DNA of 64,000 bases from Oxytricha trifallax. Lineage: Eukaryota; Ciliophora; Spirotrichea; Sporadotrichida; Oxytrichidae. The notes beneath the pieces are model-generated. The model ran no database searches and was not told the origin of the DNA. It saw only the letters and a program-made list of their open reading frames with translations. Below are positions 34,166-46,404 of the stretch, piece by piece. The DNA lies in contig ARYC01017832.1 of the NCBI GenBank assembly GCA_000711775.1, forward strand, positions 35,889 to 99,888, in the 5' to 3' direction. The translations under genes were made by a program, and so were the position numbers. The stretch's first letter is position 1. Each line of letters opens with the position of its first letter.

Positions 34166-36962
34166 GGGTGTAAACGTCCAGGACTTCATGGCCTCCCAGT
34201 CACATCAGGGACTCCCAGCCAAGTCAAGGTCCCCCACATTTTTTATTAATAAAAAAATGATCTTTTCATAGAGATTTTAGAATTTAAATCTTGTTTTTTT
34301 TATCATTAGTTTACAGTTTGATAAAAAAAGAAAAATTTTTTTTGCATAATATTTGGGTGAGTGCCGAAGTACCAAACGAATAATATAGAAAAAAATATTG
34401 GTATATTACTAGCAATTTTTCTATTATTATTGATGTATCAATTGAGGCTGAAATTATTTCAGACTCTTTCATTAGGAATTTGGGTATCATTCAGGTGTTA
34501 CAAAGGAGTAAAAACTAAGTTTTCATCCTATTAAGGAAAACAATATTGCGTAAATATAATCTTCTAAATATTATATTGACATATTTAAATAATTAATAAC
34601 CTCTAATATTGATGAATGTACTTGTAAATAATATACTGCTAATTAAAAATATTTATCTAATTAAATGATAATTTAACTTTTTAACTAAAATTGCTTAATC
34701 AAATTATTAAATAATTAACAAAAACAAATATATGTTTGGTTAGATGTATTTAAATTTCAATAAATGGTAATATTTTTAGGACATTCTACTAAAACTTTTT
34801 AATTATTTAAAGTACTTTGATAGAGAGTATTATGAATTTCACTTTTTCAATAGTTTAAATTATAATATAAATTAATTTTTAAATTGTAAACAATCAATTT
34901 CTACAAACTGTTTCACTTGGAACCGTAACCGCAAAAAAACTTTCAATTATTTAACAAATATCTATATTTATTATTATATTTTCGTCACCAAAATTAGTTA
35001 TCATAATCATTAATAATCATTATTAAAATAGTACAAACTAAAAACCTATATTTCAACTACCTTAAATAATACGCATATATTAAATATAAGAATCATAAAT
35101 TAATAAAATTCTAATATTTATCAATGATAAATATTATTCTTGTTGAAGATATCAAAAATAATAAAAAAATCTTCATTAAAAATCGTCAAAAAATGAGGTT
35201 TTGTAGAGATTTCAGTAAATAATTTAGTAAATAGTTAAGTTTTTGATTTTCGATTTAAACAAATTAAAATTAAATTTAAACTTATACAATATAATTTAGA
35301 TTTATAATTACTAGTTACTGATAAATAGTAAAATATCATATGTTAAATTTTTATATTAAAATTGAAGATATCGATAAAATACATAAAAAATAGGTAAATA
35401 TGCATTAGTTGAAAAATCTGAAATTTCTACATGATTCTAACTGGGATGTTTTTAATATTTTTCAATTTAAGATATCTATAAAATAATTAACTATAATAAA
35501 AATGAAAATCTTCTTGCGTAAATCACAAAGCAGCTTAATAAAGCATTTCTTCTATAGAAAGATTAACCCATGAAATGTCCTCACATACATGTCAAGGTCA
35601 AATGTACTATGTGAGTGTAAGCGTTTATCTTGAATAATTTACCCAAATTAATGAGCTGCCTCAAAAGTGCAACTACTGAAATATTCCAAAGAGGGGAGTT
35701 GAATTTCAAGTTTTCAAAAGTTCAACTAAGAAGAGCAAGTCTCTATCCTCATAAGTCCCACTCTCGATCACAAATCCTGAATAAGTACTGGAACTTTATC
35801 GCAATAATTTATCTGAGAAGTAGAAGCAAACCTCGATAAAAACCAAAAAAAAGTGCTAGAAAAAGATGAGAATTTATTTACAATTATTGAGTAGGGATCA
35901 GACGTCTCAAGCCTTATGATCATATTAATACCAGTATAGCTCACAATAATCCATCAGTTCAAATAACTATTTTCAAAAAGCATTTTTAAGGGAATTGAAT
36001 TGACTAAAAAGATAAGATTATATTTATTAATCTATATATATAGTATGGCCATTACGAGGCATATAGGATTTTCGAAGAGATAGAGCTAAATCTACAAGCA
36101 TAATACGACTTGATTTATGATGCATCAGACAGAATAGAATGGGTGAGAAAATTTGAAGAATATCTAGGCCACAACAATGCTTTCTTGGCAATTGGTTTTG
36201 ATGAGTCAGTTAGAGATAGTCTTGCTGATAATTCAGAGCTCTACTATAAATATAAATTTTTTATACAAATTTGTATTTCGTATAAATATTAGTTGCTATT
36301 TAAACTTAAATTACACTAAACCCAAATATATGACAGTTTTAAATTAATTAATTGAATCTGTATTAAGCTTTCTCTATTTCTCCTATTTTTTTTATGTATT
36401 TTATCAATATTAACAAGTAATTTTCTTTGTAATATGTACATGTAAGCGAATAAATAATAGGTTTTAAAATTTAGATATAGTAAAAATACACTATTTTTCT
36501 AAGGAAAAAACTGCTAAAAAATAACATTATCCATAATGATCGAAATAATAATACAATGTTAAAATCTAACTAATTTTATCAACCATTTATTAATTAAATT
36601 TTAAAAATAATGATACCACTTTTCTAAATATTTATCATACTTTTGAAATGATTTCGGGTTCCTATATCCAATAGAATCCTGAGGAAATTTTGATCATTCG
36701 AGCAAATGGAAATAATTTATTAATAATACCGATTTTTAAAATATTAAATTTTGGTAAATAATAATAAAATTATATTTGTGTCTTTTAAATGTTGGGTTAA
36801 TAAAGAAATTTATATTTAAAAATTAGTAGAATTTGAAAACTAAACAAAAGTTTAATTTAAACATATATAAAGATATTATTATCTTTATGATATTAACTTT
36901 TGGGAGGCCATGATGCTTCTGGGAGGAATTGACGGTGCTGGGAGGCACGGACGTCAACACCC
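34166..36962. mobile_element. ACGTC-ended element, 2797 bp, with 8-bp target duplication
   Basis: A perfect CAATTTAA lies on both sides (34158-34165 and 36963-36970). Ends are GGGTGTAAACGTCC (left) and, on the reverse strand at the right, GGGTGTTGACGTCC. Subterminal GCCTCCCAG words repeat three times on the right and at least twice on the left. The termini share the GGGT-N5-ACGTC pattern with the element at 22215, so I place both in one family. Unlike that element, this one contains coding-like sequence. Confidence 0.85.
35480..36292 (+). pseudogene. Unrecognised protein encoded inside the ACGTC-ended element
   Basis: Several forward frames give protein-like pieces: MYYVSVSVYLEQFTQINELP followed by QKCNY, then PKRGVEFQVFKSSTKKSKSL and NPEQVLELYRNNLSEKQK. 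After a shift comes YGHYEAYRIFEEIELNLQAQ, then DLIYDASDRIEWVRKFEEYL and GHNNAFLAIGFDESVRDSL up to about 36270. Shifts separate the pieces. I cannot assign it to a transposase family. A role in mobilising this element family is possible but not shown. Confidence 0.35.
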
Positions 36963-38451
36963 CAATTTAAATATGTATAATTATAAATTGAATTAGAAAT
37001 TAATCAAGAATATTTTCTAAGAAATCAGGAAAAAAAAAGCAAAATACATGGAGATATTTCATGTCTAAGATCAAAATGAAATACTTAGTGGAGATATTGA
37101 AGTAGACGAAAGTTTATTTACTCACGGAAAAATTCTACTTGACGAAGGCTTTATTAGAAAATGAGAGTTATTAGACAAAATTGGGGTATTTGGCATGGTT
37201 GAAAGAGATTCTAAAAAAGCAAAAGTTTTTATAGTTTAAGACAGAACTAGAGATACTTTATGGCCTATAATCCAATAATATTCATAAAGGGGTTTTACTA
37301 TACATCATGATGGCTATTGTTTATATTAACAAATGTAGTTTGCATAAGCAGTATTATTCAATAAAAGATATGTTCATAAAGAACTAAAATAAAATTAAAA
37401 TAATCAATAATAATAAGATACGATGATGATGAAGATGAAGTTGAAGATGACGATAATGAAGAAATTAAATTATACAATATTGGAATGCAAGATGATAGTG
37501 ATAATAGCAATGTTAATATAAGACCTAGAAATTTTAGAGGTATAAATTAAATCGAAAGTTTATTGTATTATTGAAAAGATATTAAAAAAATATTTCTAAT
37601 ACAATAAGTAATGACAATTTGCATGACTTTTAAATGGAAGCTCTTTGGAGGAGACATCTCAAAATCATTAAATTAAAGGCCAATGAATCTTTATTTGAGA
37701 TATTTAACTAGTTATTTGTTAATTAACCATTTTTTTAATTATGCACTGACTTAGGTATCTGTGAGAAAAATAAATTTTTTCTTTTTGCACCGAGTTAGAT
37801 CCCCCCTAATATATAATTTAAATTAGTCTTATAAAATGGAACATTAAAGTCAGTTACTCTCTTAATGCGATTGACTGTCTTGTAAGATATTCCGTTCTTT
37901 TTATATATTTTAGCTATCGATTAAGCAGATATATGAAGCTCAGGAAATTGGCGATGAAACATCACAGTCCTCTAGGCTAGAGAGAAATGAGCCCAGTATT
38001 TAAGAGTCTTATCATTAATAAGATAGTCAATATGATGCTGCTAAAATTTTAAGGGTCTCTTAGGCTTAGAATTAAGATGCTATCTCTTTAAATTCAATGC
38101 TAATAGACAGTGAGACCTCACAGTTGCTGGAGATTTATGGAGGAGCCTTGCTATAGACGTATAATTTAGAACAGGCTTGAGTTATTCACTATATTCATCA
38201 CATCAATATCGCAACTTAAACAATAAATCTATATAGTCACTGTCATAAACAGACCCCAAACATCGCATATACTCACTTAAATTACTTATATTTAAATATT
38301 AAACCCCTATTAAAACCCTAATATAGTATGCGTAATTAGTCTACTTTTATCAATCAAAAAACTGATGGGGTTTTGACTGTACTTGCATTCTCTGGATCAG
38401 CTCCCTCAAATTAAGTTAAAATCTGTCCTTTTAATTTTCGTTATTAATTGA

Positions 38452-38823
38452 TGCATTTTAAACTATTTATTTATTTATCAAACTCATGCCAACATAAGTA
38501 TTGGGGTTTATGTAACTAATTAATAGTTGGGAGGTAATTCTGTCTAATATCTAAACATTAACACATAACTAGTGCTTATATATTAAATGCTTAATCATTT
38601 AAAATAAAAAGATAAAGCCGGTTTGATGGACTTAGCCAAAGTTTTGTTTGTAGATAATGATAGTTTCACATTAAATTACAAATCTTAAAGCAAAATTTAC
38701 TATAGGAATTATTTTGAAAAATCTTATAATAATTCGATCCCGTCAGACATGAAGGGAGTGTAAGTGATCAGAAGGAATATCAATGAAAAAGATTCATTGA
38801 TTTATTTTAAAAAGCTTTAATGA
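38452..38823 (+). CDS. Short gene fragment, unrecognised
   Basis: The forward frame opens after TGA at 38449 and ends at TGA 38821-38823 (124 codons). The second half is strongly protein-like: GLMDLAKVLFVDNDSFTLNY, KSQSKIYYRNYFEKSYNNS and PSDMKGVQVIRRNINEKDS. A candidate start is ATG near 38589 (MLNHLKQKDKAG). It sits between TBE copy 3 and the 9.5-kb inverted-repeat structure and may be part of a macronuclear-destined gene. No family recognised. Confidence 0.4.
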
Positions 38824-39377
38824 ATAGTTCTAGCATCGCTAAATTTATAATTAATATAACTTATTATAGCATTTTCATGTTTATTGGATATAAATATTCA
38901 ATATATATTACTTAAACGAGAATGAATATTTAAAAATGTTTTAATTTAAAATTTTAAATAAATAACTTGTATAAAATTAAAACAATAAATTTAACTTGTT
39001 TTGCATTTAAATAGTTGCATAAAATGGTGTTTTAAATAATTATTTAATAGTATGAAACTAAGACTTGGATTAAGTAAATGTTCGGAATTGAAAATTTGAT
39101 AAACCTTAAATCAACAATATAAATCAACTCAAGCATTTAAAATAAATGCCAATAAATAATTTTTAGTATAATTCAATTTAGTCAGGAAAATATTATATGT
39201 ATTGTGCTATTACTCTGATATGGTATTTATTTGAACAATATGCTGAATAAGAAAATCTTAAAATTGTAAAATTTTCTTAAAATTTAAAAAAATTTTTGAA
39301 AAAATATGAATATGTTTTAATGATTAAGAAAAAATTACGTAAAAATATTTTTTATTCTTCTCTTAGAATTAATTATT
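38824..39377. other. AT-rich stretch, no feature seen
   Basis: No convincing frame or repeat. Confidence 0.4.
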
Positions 39378-39664
39378 ATTAAAATAGTTTCAAAATGGGT
39401 AAAATGCAAAATAAAAATACAAAACTAATCTTTTAAATATATAACAAGCTTTAATTTGAAAAATGGTCAGATAAAATTGTATCCCAATTTAGTTAACTGC
39501 CTTATTATTAAATATACCTATTAACTTAAACTGCAATAAATAAAACGTGGAATAATTTAATACAATTATTTTAAATAATTTCTCCATTTCAAAGAAATCT
39601 ACACACTGTGTCATCATCATTAATAACAAAGAATAGGCCCCCAAAAAGTTATAATTGATGTCAT

Positions 39665-39970
39665 AATTTAGGACCAATTCTTTATAATCGTCGAGGAATT
39701 CATGTGCTCAATAATTTTCAAATAGAAGATTGCTACAAAAGAATCTTTGCTATTGTATATCTAGAAGACAATTATGGAACCTATAATATAACAACATTGA
39801 CTATCAAGAACATTCTTTTTCATAATCAGCTGATTTATTTAAAGGATAATTTACTATTATCCATAATGTACCTTCTCATAGAGCTAAGCTAAAATTTAAT
39901 CAAGTCGCGTACATTATTGGTATTTTAGGCAAGTATAGCTTGAATTTTGGTTAAATTTTTGTTAGATGAG
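39665..39970 (+). pseudogene. Possible Tc1/mariner-type transposase fragment (left arm)
   Basis: One frame reads NRRGIHVLNNFQIEDCYKRI, then FAIVYLEDNYGTYNITTL. Another, one shift away, reads FTIIHNVPSHRAKLKFNQVA. The latter resembles the second catalytic block of Tc1/mariner enzymes (viMDNxxxHrAk), with the Asp replaced by His. Downstream, ATG 39967 opens MSKKQSTKKTMFDIRMIANK up to a TGA. The fragment is too decayed for certainty. Confidence 0.3.
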
Positions 39971-39999
39971 TAAAAAGCAAAGCACAAAAAAAACCATGT

Positions 40000-41803
40000 T
40001 CGATATTAGAATGATAGCAAATAAAAGTTGCCGTAATTCATGAGATAAATTCAAGGAGGCTTTAGAGTATTCAGGTTATTTATCTATACACTACTATAGC
40101 TTGTCAACTATGAAAAATATCCCACAGTAAATTGAAGTCATTGATGTAATCTACGACTTATTTTATATATAATTAAGTACCAATTTAATAAAGGGATGAA
40201 TATTGAGTCAGAAAATATAGTATTTCTTACATCATGAGGACTACAAGTACAACAAGTGCCTAAGCAATGACTAAAAATTGATTTATAAAGACAGTAATGA
40301 CTATGATTTATTTTTTTGTACATAATAACCACCTCCAAAAGAAGAATTTATTCTTCTCTCTCCTTAATAAGAAACTATATTGCTCTCTAGTTTAATGATT
40401 GTCAAGTTGATCTTTCACTCTAAACATTATAATTTAGGCGAAGAACGGGATACCACAACCCACAGAAATATGAATAGAATAGCTAAAATCATACTATAAG
40501 CAGAGTTTTGCTATACCCAATAAAGTTCTTTCATGTCATTCATGACTCTATTATCTTCATCTATTTCTTTGAACTTAAAGTCATAAAACATAGACTTTAT
40601 CATACTTGTATGTGCCAAAAACAACACAATTACTATGATTGCTATAATTTTACTCTTAACTTTGTATTTTTTGTATATTTTAACTTTTGAAGATTACTCT
40701 ATATTGTACTTTTAGCTTCTTATTATGACAATTTGCTTTATTAAGTAGCATCCATTATAGTTGAAAAAGACCATATAAAAGGTAGAGGTGCTATAATAAT
40801 CATATTTTTAAAAAAATTTCTAACTTATGTTATCTTGGTAATTTGGTTTATATAACATTATTTCTTTTACAGTGACAAAGTTAATTTTGTAAAATTGTAA
40901 TCTTTGATTTAAAAAGCAATCCAAATTTAATTTTTGCGTACTTACGCTTGCAACTTATTTGTTCCATATAAAGAACTCTAAAGTCTCTTCGGACCATTCA
41001 AAGTCAAAGGATGCTGTGATCATGATCAGTAGGAAGTAATTCAGCAAGATCTTCATGAAGATATTTGTGATATGACGCTTATTTAAAGCTCCTTAAGATT
41101 TGGATCTTATCAGGAAAATTATAAGTAGAATCAAGGCGATAACGATGAAATTCATCCTCACGATGTTCATTGTTTAGTCTGTATACTAGTCAAATTTATT
41201 TTCTCGTGTTCTTGTATATCATATCATACAATCATATCAAATAAGTCCTTAGTACTAAGTTAAAATTTATAGAATCGACAGATTGTAAAAATGAAATACA
41301 CAGATCTATTATGCACATTTCTTTTATACAAGTTTGATCAATTCTTAAAGCGAAAAAGATTTATAAAAATTTCTCGATTTAGGAAGTTATTCTTGATAAC
41401 TAAAAATACAATAAGAAATAAAATTACTCAAGTTTTTGAAAGAAAGATGCTGACTATTCAACAAAAAAATATAAACTGAAAGATTTTTGACAAAATGAGA
41501 ATTAAAATCACCAATAAAAGTAATAGCATAGAAAGATCCAAAAGAATGTTCAGTAAATAAAATAGCTTTAAATAAATAGTTTTTTATTGAAGGAGCAAAG
41601 AATCTTATATGTAGACATTTATCTATAGGAATTCGCAGCGTGTCTTTAATTATTTCTGTTCTGTTTTTAATTTATTAACTATTAAAACTTATTATTCATG
41701 ACTTTATTTATAAAATAATCATAAATGATATATTTATTATGAAACAATGATTATTCTTAAAGCAAGAAAAATTAATAAAAAATTTCTCTCTTTAGGAAGA
41801 TAG
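40000..41803. other. AT-rich interior, no gene I can support
   Basis: Short scattered frames without consistent composition. Nothing here is strong enough to call a gene. Confidence 0.35.
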
Positions 41804-41952
41804 ATCAGTGACCAGCCAGCGAGGTGTGGCCACATAGCCATGCAGATGAGCCTTGGTCGAACCCCACCACCCGCCAACGGTTGTCAATGCCGAAGGATCT
41901 ATTGCTTATAGCTTGGATCACTACAAATGCATGCCTTGTCACTGATCAGTCT
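41804..41952. repeat. GC-rich block bounded by inverted repeats
   Basis: TAGATCAGTGAC at 41804 pairs with GTCACTGATC ending near 41949, enclosing about 130 bp far richer in GC than its surroundings. On the reverse strand it contains GGGGTTCGACC, which resembles a tRNA B box, but no A box or cloverleaf is found. It may be a structured RNA, a tRNA-derived repeat or a small mobile element. Confidence 0.35.
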
Positions 41953-44197
41953 CTTCAGTCAGTGGTCCCCTATAAACAATAGAATGAGTAGCTACTTACT
42001 TCTATATTGATTCTGTTGAACTCATCGTAGCAACTCCAAGAACTGTTCCGAGTAAAAGTGGAAAAATCTTCAACATGATCGTCATGCTTAACTTGGCTAC
42101 AAACTCCATTTCTACTAATGAATAATTAATTAGTTCCATATAAATTAATCACCTTACCTGAGTTATTTACTTTACTACTACTTTACTCTTTAGGAAGTAA
42201 AAGATATATGTATAAAAAAGTAAATTTATGTAATTTTTGTTTCTTAATTATAATCTGGCCAATATTAAAATTTTAGCTCTCTTAAGCACTATCACAATTG
42301 TGATTAATATTTTGCTCTACCATGCCTTAACATACAAGTTAATATAAACACTCTACGATAACAAATGTCACATTGCTCTTCCTCAAGTACCCAGGTTTAG
42401 GTCCAATGACTGCACCACCCAACCAGTAAGCTTAGTATGTAAGGCAATCTTTGTAGTCACCAGGACTTGTTTGCTTTTGCATGAGAAAACTTATATCTTT
42501 TTAGTTAAGACTACATCTACATTGAGTTGTGAATCTCTCCTAAATTGCATTCTCAATGATTTATGTGAATCTAGTAATTAAGGTATGATCTTCCAAGAGA
42601 TTCCTTCTTTTAGATTCTGGCTAAAAATGTTATTAGCCAAAAATATGTTAAAGATTTAGTTTTGGCTTGATATATTTTAATATATATATATATGTATATA
42701 TATAAACTTAACCAAACCTCAACATTAGAATAGATAGAAAGCTGAAATCCAACATAGAGTTTAGAGTATCAACTAATTATAATGTTACTAATATAAATTA
42801 ATTTTTATAAATCAACTAGTCCTTAATGTCCTTTCAACCATATTAGTAATTTGTATATATTATTAATTTATTATATAATATTGCTAATAAATTTTAATAT
42901 AAAATTCAGGATTCTTATATTTCTATTGAGAGTTTAGTTGATTCGGAATAGAATTACAAGATAATATATAGTTTAAAACAAGATTCATTAATATATCTTA
43001 TATGATTTTCCTATCCATAAATAGTATTACTTTTAGATACTTAGAACAGAGTTCTATTAAAGTATTTAGATAAAAAATTTTATATAGAAATTAAATTATT
43101 TTATCAAGTAACTTATTAAAATAATCTATTAATGATTATAAATTCCTATATTCCTTTTAAAGATTTAGTATATATTATAATATGAAATGATTAAGACTAG
43201 TTATTTCTTATTAAATAATGGCTTATATTATAGCATGATATATTATGCATATTAAATTAAATTTAATATATAAATCCACTCTAAACTTAATCAAAGTTTG
43301 CTAAGGACTTTAAATATTATAATAATTTCAAAAATGCCAAAAATGGCATCAATTTTAATCAGAAAATAAAAGAGTGATTGCATTTATCACAGATTGGTAT
43401 TTTTTGATTTGTCAATTTAATCAGTCTATAGTTATCCAGGTTTTGGGGAAAATATAATGCCTTCAAACAGCTGTCACTCTATGTCACCCCATGTCAAAAA
43501 GCAATTTAATTTGTACCTTTATGGATGGGTGAATATTCATTCACTGATAAATTTGTAATATTAGTGGAATTTACAAGCAGTATGACTTTGCTTTTTAAAT
43601 CAAATCCTACTATCTAGCCATATTTATCAATTAGAGAATGGTAAGGTACATCTATATTTCCTTCACTTTGAAGGCAATCAATATTAAAGTTATTACTTTT
43701 ATCAGTTTATTCTAATTACCTAAATATTAGATCATTAAAATTATCTTTGTTTAATTTTAATTGTCTGTAATTCCCTGTATATCTACCATTCTCAAAAAGC
43801 CAGATTGAGTTTTTATTCTCATAAAATCCTGCTTAATTATTTGAATGAACAATTGAATTTTCTAAATAAAACTCTTAAGCATCCCAATAAATCTCCCTAC
43901 CTTGCACATAAGCTTTATTATAGATAAACCTGGTATTATTTGATATGCTCAATTAGTATTGAGTTGAATAATCAAGCAGTCAGGCTAATAGAGGGCTCCT
44001 TCAGATCCTTAAATATCTTCAGAGATTAAGTTGAATCATTAGATCTAGCATTGAACAAGAAAGTTGAAGACATTATTTTTATATTTTAAAAGTTGTAGAT
44101 ATATATTACACGCTAATAGATGAGCTGTTTTTACCAAAAGTTCAGTTATCTACCAGGTATTTAGTCTTATTTTAGACTTGAAATCATCAGTTTCTTT
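41953..44197. other. AT-rich interior with short GC-richer patches
   Basis: Patches near 42020-42110, 42380-42490 and 43440-43500 are GC-richer, but I could not join them into a gene. On the reverse strand there are faint beta-helix-like words after 43500, too broken to annotate. Confidence 0.3.
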
Positions 44198-44465
44198 TAA
44201 AACCCCATTAGCCAATTAAGAATGAAGATTGGGGATTAAGAATAATAAAATTAAAATTAAATTATAATTATGCTGATATTAATTATAATTAGCCTAAAAA
44301 CAAATATACGCACCCTGATTGGTTTATTTTATAGAGACAATTATTCGAGCCAATTGTTTTAATAATTAGCCAAAACTTTAATAATTTACGCCAATAATAA
44401 TTTATTCTTAATTTTATTATTCTAAATCCCCAATCTTCCTTCTTAATTGACTAACGTGGTTTTAT
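44198..44465. repeat. Small foldback element, 268 bp
   Basis: TAAAACCCCATTAGCCAATT (left) pairs with AATTGACTAACGTGGTTTTA (right) with few mismatches, and the pairing continues through AAGATTGGGGATT / AATCCCCAATCTT and AATAATAAAATTAA. The flanking dinucleotide TA could be a target duplication. Non-coding. Confidence 0.7.
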
Positions 44466-45069
44466 ATAAACAGCATCCCCCCATATTAACTGATAGAATT
44501 GAGGAAATTGCAATCTTTTAAAATAATTTAACAATAGTTACAGCATTCCAAAACAGCCCCATAACTTAATTTATCATCCCATACTAGATATCTCTCATTG
44601 TACTATTTACAATTTAAACTTCAACTTTTAGCAGAAATTTATGTCTTTAATTTGGTGTTTAAAGTGCAAGTTTAATCAAAATATGCCAATTTATAAAAAT
44701 AGTAAAATATAAGTCATCTCCCAATTCTCTACCCTCATTATAAATAAATCTACAGCTATTAGTAAAAAATCAAAGCCAAAAACCCTTGTGCATATATTAT
44801 AGCACCCCATATATTCTTGAGTAATTATCAATAAAGGAAGTTTTACTAAAATACTGAGAACTCTCTCAGTACAGATAAATTGCTCCATATTGTCTAGCTC
44901 TACCATTCTTAATTACTAAAGAACAGTGAGAGTTGCAAAAAATTATAAACAAAAAGAGTCTATGGTGTTTTCATTGTCAACTAAAAATATATTTTAAAGG
45001 ACTAAATTATTAAAAGTTAAATTTTTACAATTAGCTCACTAAAACCTAAAAGCAAGTTCTTAGTCACGT

Positions 45070-45560
45070 CAGTAGCTGAATTAATACATATAGTGAATTT
45101 TCTATTATTATTTTTCCATTTACCAAAGATATTCCTACTTGCTTAGATCGGTTTTTTATGGCTATATTATTAGTCACACTATATACAACCTAGCAGCCAC
45201 TATGAAAATCCAATACAAACTTCTCTAGGGCATAGTTATTTTCAAATAATGAATTATTAATATGAATTTGGGAACTTGATGAAACCTAGATAGCTCAAGT
45301 TGATTGAGCAACCTAATTTCCAAGAATGGTGCAATTATTTATTGCCCATAATTGATAAAACTATTATTTGTAAAAGTTAAATTGGTTCTTGCGGGAAAGA
45401 AAACTCCTAAATCAGTACCTATATTGTTCGAGTAATTAAAATTTAAATCTTGGAAATTTGAATTATCTAATTAAAATAATCCTGAGAATTTCTAGCTTTA
45501 ACAGTACTAGAATTACGATTAATTGATTGATCTTAAAGCTAATTTAGATATGTATAAAAG
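45070..45560 (-). pseudogene. Parallel beta-helix-type protein fragment
   Basis: The reverse strand reads GTDLGVFFPARTNLTFTNNS, then, after TGAs or shifts, SSSSQIHINNSLFENNYALE, KFVLDFHSGCQVVYSVTNN and GISLVNGKIIIENSLY. The recurring pattern of Asn-rich turns with alternating hydrophobics (NSLFENNYA) is typical of right-handed parallel beta-helix repeats found in large secreted or surface proteins of ciliates. Internal TGAs mean it is decayed or split by IESs. Confidence 0.4.
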
Positions 45561-45845
45561 ATTTTTATTTTTATGATGTGCATTTTGTTGAAGTGTTTTA
45601 AGAATGACTATTGATTAAAGAGCTATTGAATAAATTGCATCTCCATTTTATGCTGATGAGTTCTAGATTAGAGTCTTGGATTTATAAAAAGCCATGCCAG
45701 ATAGATTCCTGGCTGAAGGAGAAGATAAAAGCTAAAACATCTTTAAATTTCCATCTTTAAATTTCCATTTTTAAATATATTTAAATATTAAGAAGTAAAT
45801 ATTATATTTTAATTTAAAGATCATTATTGATTATTTTATTAATTA

Positions 45846-45893
45846 TCAAGCTTCAACCTTTTAAAAGGTTTTAAGCTTGACTATTGTATTTTT
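45846..45893. repeat. Hairpin-forming inverted repeat
   Basis: ATCAAGCTTCAACCTTTTAA and AAGGTTTTAAGCTTGA form a near-perfect stem. A related sequence lies at 46170-46245 (CAAGCTTCAACATTTAA and AAAGGTTGAACC). Confidence 0.5.
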
Positions 45894-46404
45894 ATTATTA
45901 ATTGTTATTTATATATACTCTTTATTCCAAATGCAATTTAAATAAGTCTAAATTATTTAGAAAAATGTTCTTTAAGGACAGTTTAACTATTTTATGTCCA
46001 CTAATTTTGATTAAAGAATTATTAAAAGCTCCTTAAGAATCCATATGGATTAATAAATAGTTCCTTAAGGAACTTAAAATTATATAAGGATATATATAAA
46101 AAATACTTAAAATTTAACTTTATTAGTAATTATTGTCTGTTAATCTATATTAATTTAATACTAAACTAATGTTCAAGCTTCAACATTTAAAAACATTGAA
46201 ACGAGCTTCAATGTTTTAAAAGGTTGAACCTTGAGCATTTGTACTAAAAGTTTTAATTTAACTATAACTGTTATTACAGTTGAGAATATAAATATATCAG
46301 GCTCTTAAAAGTGTGTTTAGCATGTATCCTTATAATGATTAAGCTATTTGCTTATTCTTTAAATATTATGTCTCCAAAAGGTTTTTGCTTGATTTTTTGG
46401 AAAG

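Larger units (their letters stand above)
33865..37750 (+). pseudogene. Merlin/ISXO2-type transposase, interrupted
   Basis: The N-terminal part (33865-34165) has a zinc-ribbon-like pattern: HKCDxCNQNM, then YQCICPCRRKKSIQ, typical of Merlin/IS1016-type enzymes. After the nested element (34166-36962) it continues SGDIEVDESLFTHGK, VFGMVERDSKKAKVFIVQD, FTIHHDGY and MEALWRRHLK. This gives Asp, Asp and Glu in the order and context of the ISXO2 domain. TGAs interrupt CDxC and FIRK. An acidic run (DDDEDEVEDDDNEE, about 37420-37460) precedes the Glu motif in a shifted frame. The 3' end is approximate. Confidence 0.65.
33625..37806 (+). mobile_element. Merlin/ISXO2-like transposon inserted in TBE transposase
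   Basis: AAATATAT (33617-33624) and TAATATAT (37807-37814) flank it, matching at seven of eight bases; Merlin elements are known for 8-9-bp duplications. Left and right ends share an imperfect inverted motif (CTAGGTTGGTGCAAAA near 33665; GCACCGAGTTAG near 37788) and a GGTGCATAAT / ATTATGCAC pair further in. The left outermost 40 bp do not match the right. It encodes a recognisable DDE transposase, which is itself split by a second element at 34166-36962. Confidence 0.7.
33034..38268 (-). pseudogene. TBE transposase, copy 3, split by a 4.2-kb insertion
   Basis: The start CAT is at 38266-38268 (M-R, as in the other copies) and the TGA at 33034-33036 (ends QSLDLNE). Two exon-like halves, 37807-38268 and 33034-33624, match copies 4 and 5. 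The middle is a Merlin-like insertion with an 8-bp flanking repeat. The second catalytic Asp is Asn: SVNNLSVHK where active copies have FVDNLSVHK, near 33320-33345. The first Asp and the Glu are retained. The copy would be inactive even without the insertion. Confidence 0.8.
30281..38375 (-). mobile_element. TBE-type transposon, copy 3, disrupted by insertions
   Basis: The left terminus is slightly decayed (AAACCCCAAAATCCCTTTCAG from 30282); the right terminus GGGGTTTTG ends at 38375. Orientation is reversed relative to copy 2, with the kinase gene at the left. It holds a 677-bp element in the kinase tail (30498-31174) and a 4.2-kb element in the transposase (33625-37806). Removing these leaves roughly 3.2 kb, shorter than copy 2 mainly because the 5' part of the zinc-finger gene is deleted. 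Confidence 0.85.

Noticed and set aside
41804..41952. tRNA gene suggested by GGGGTTCGACC
   Set aside because: No A box at the right distance and no cloverleaf can be folded around the word.
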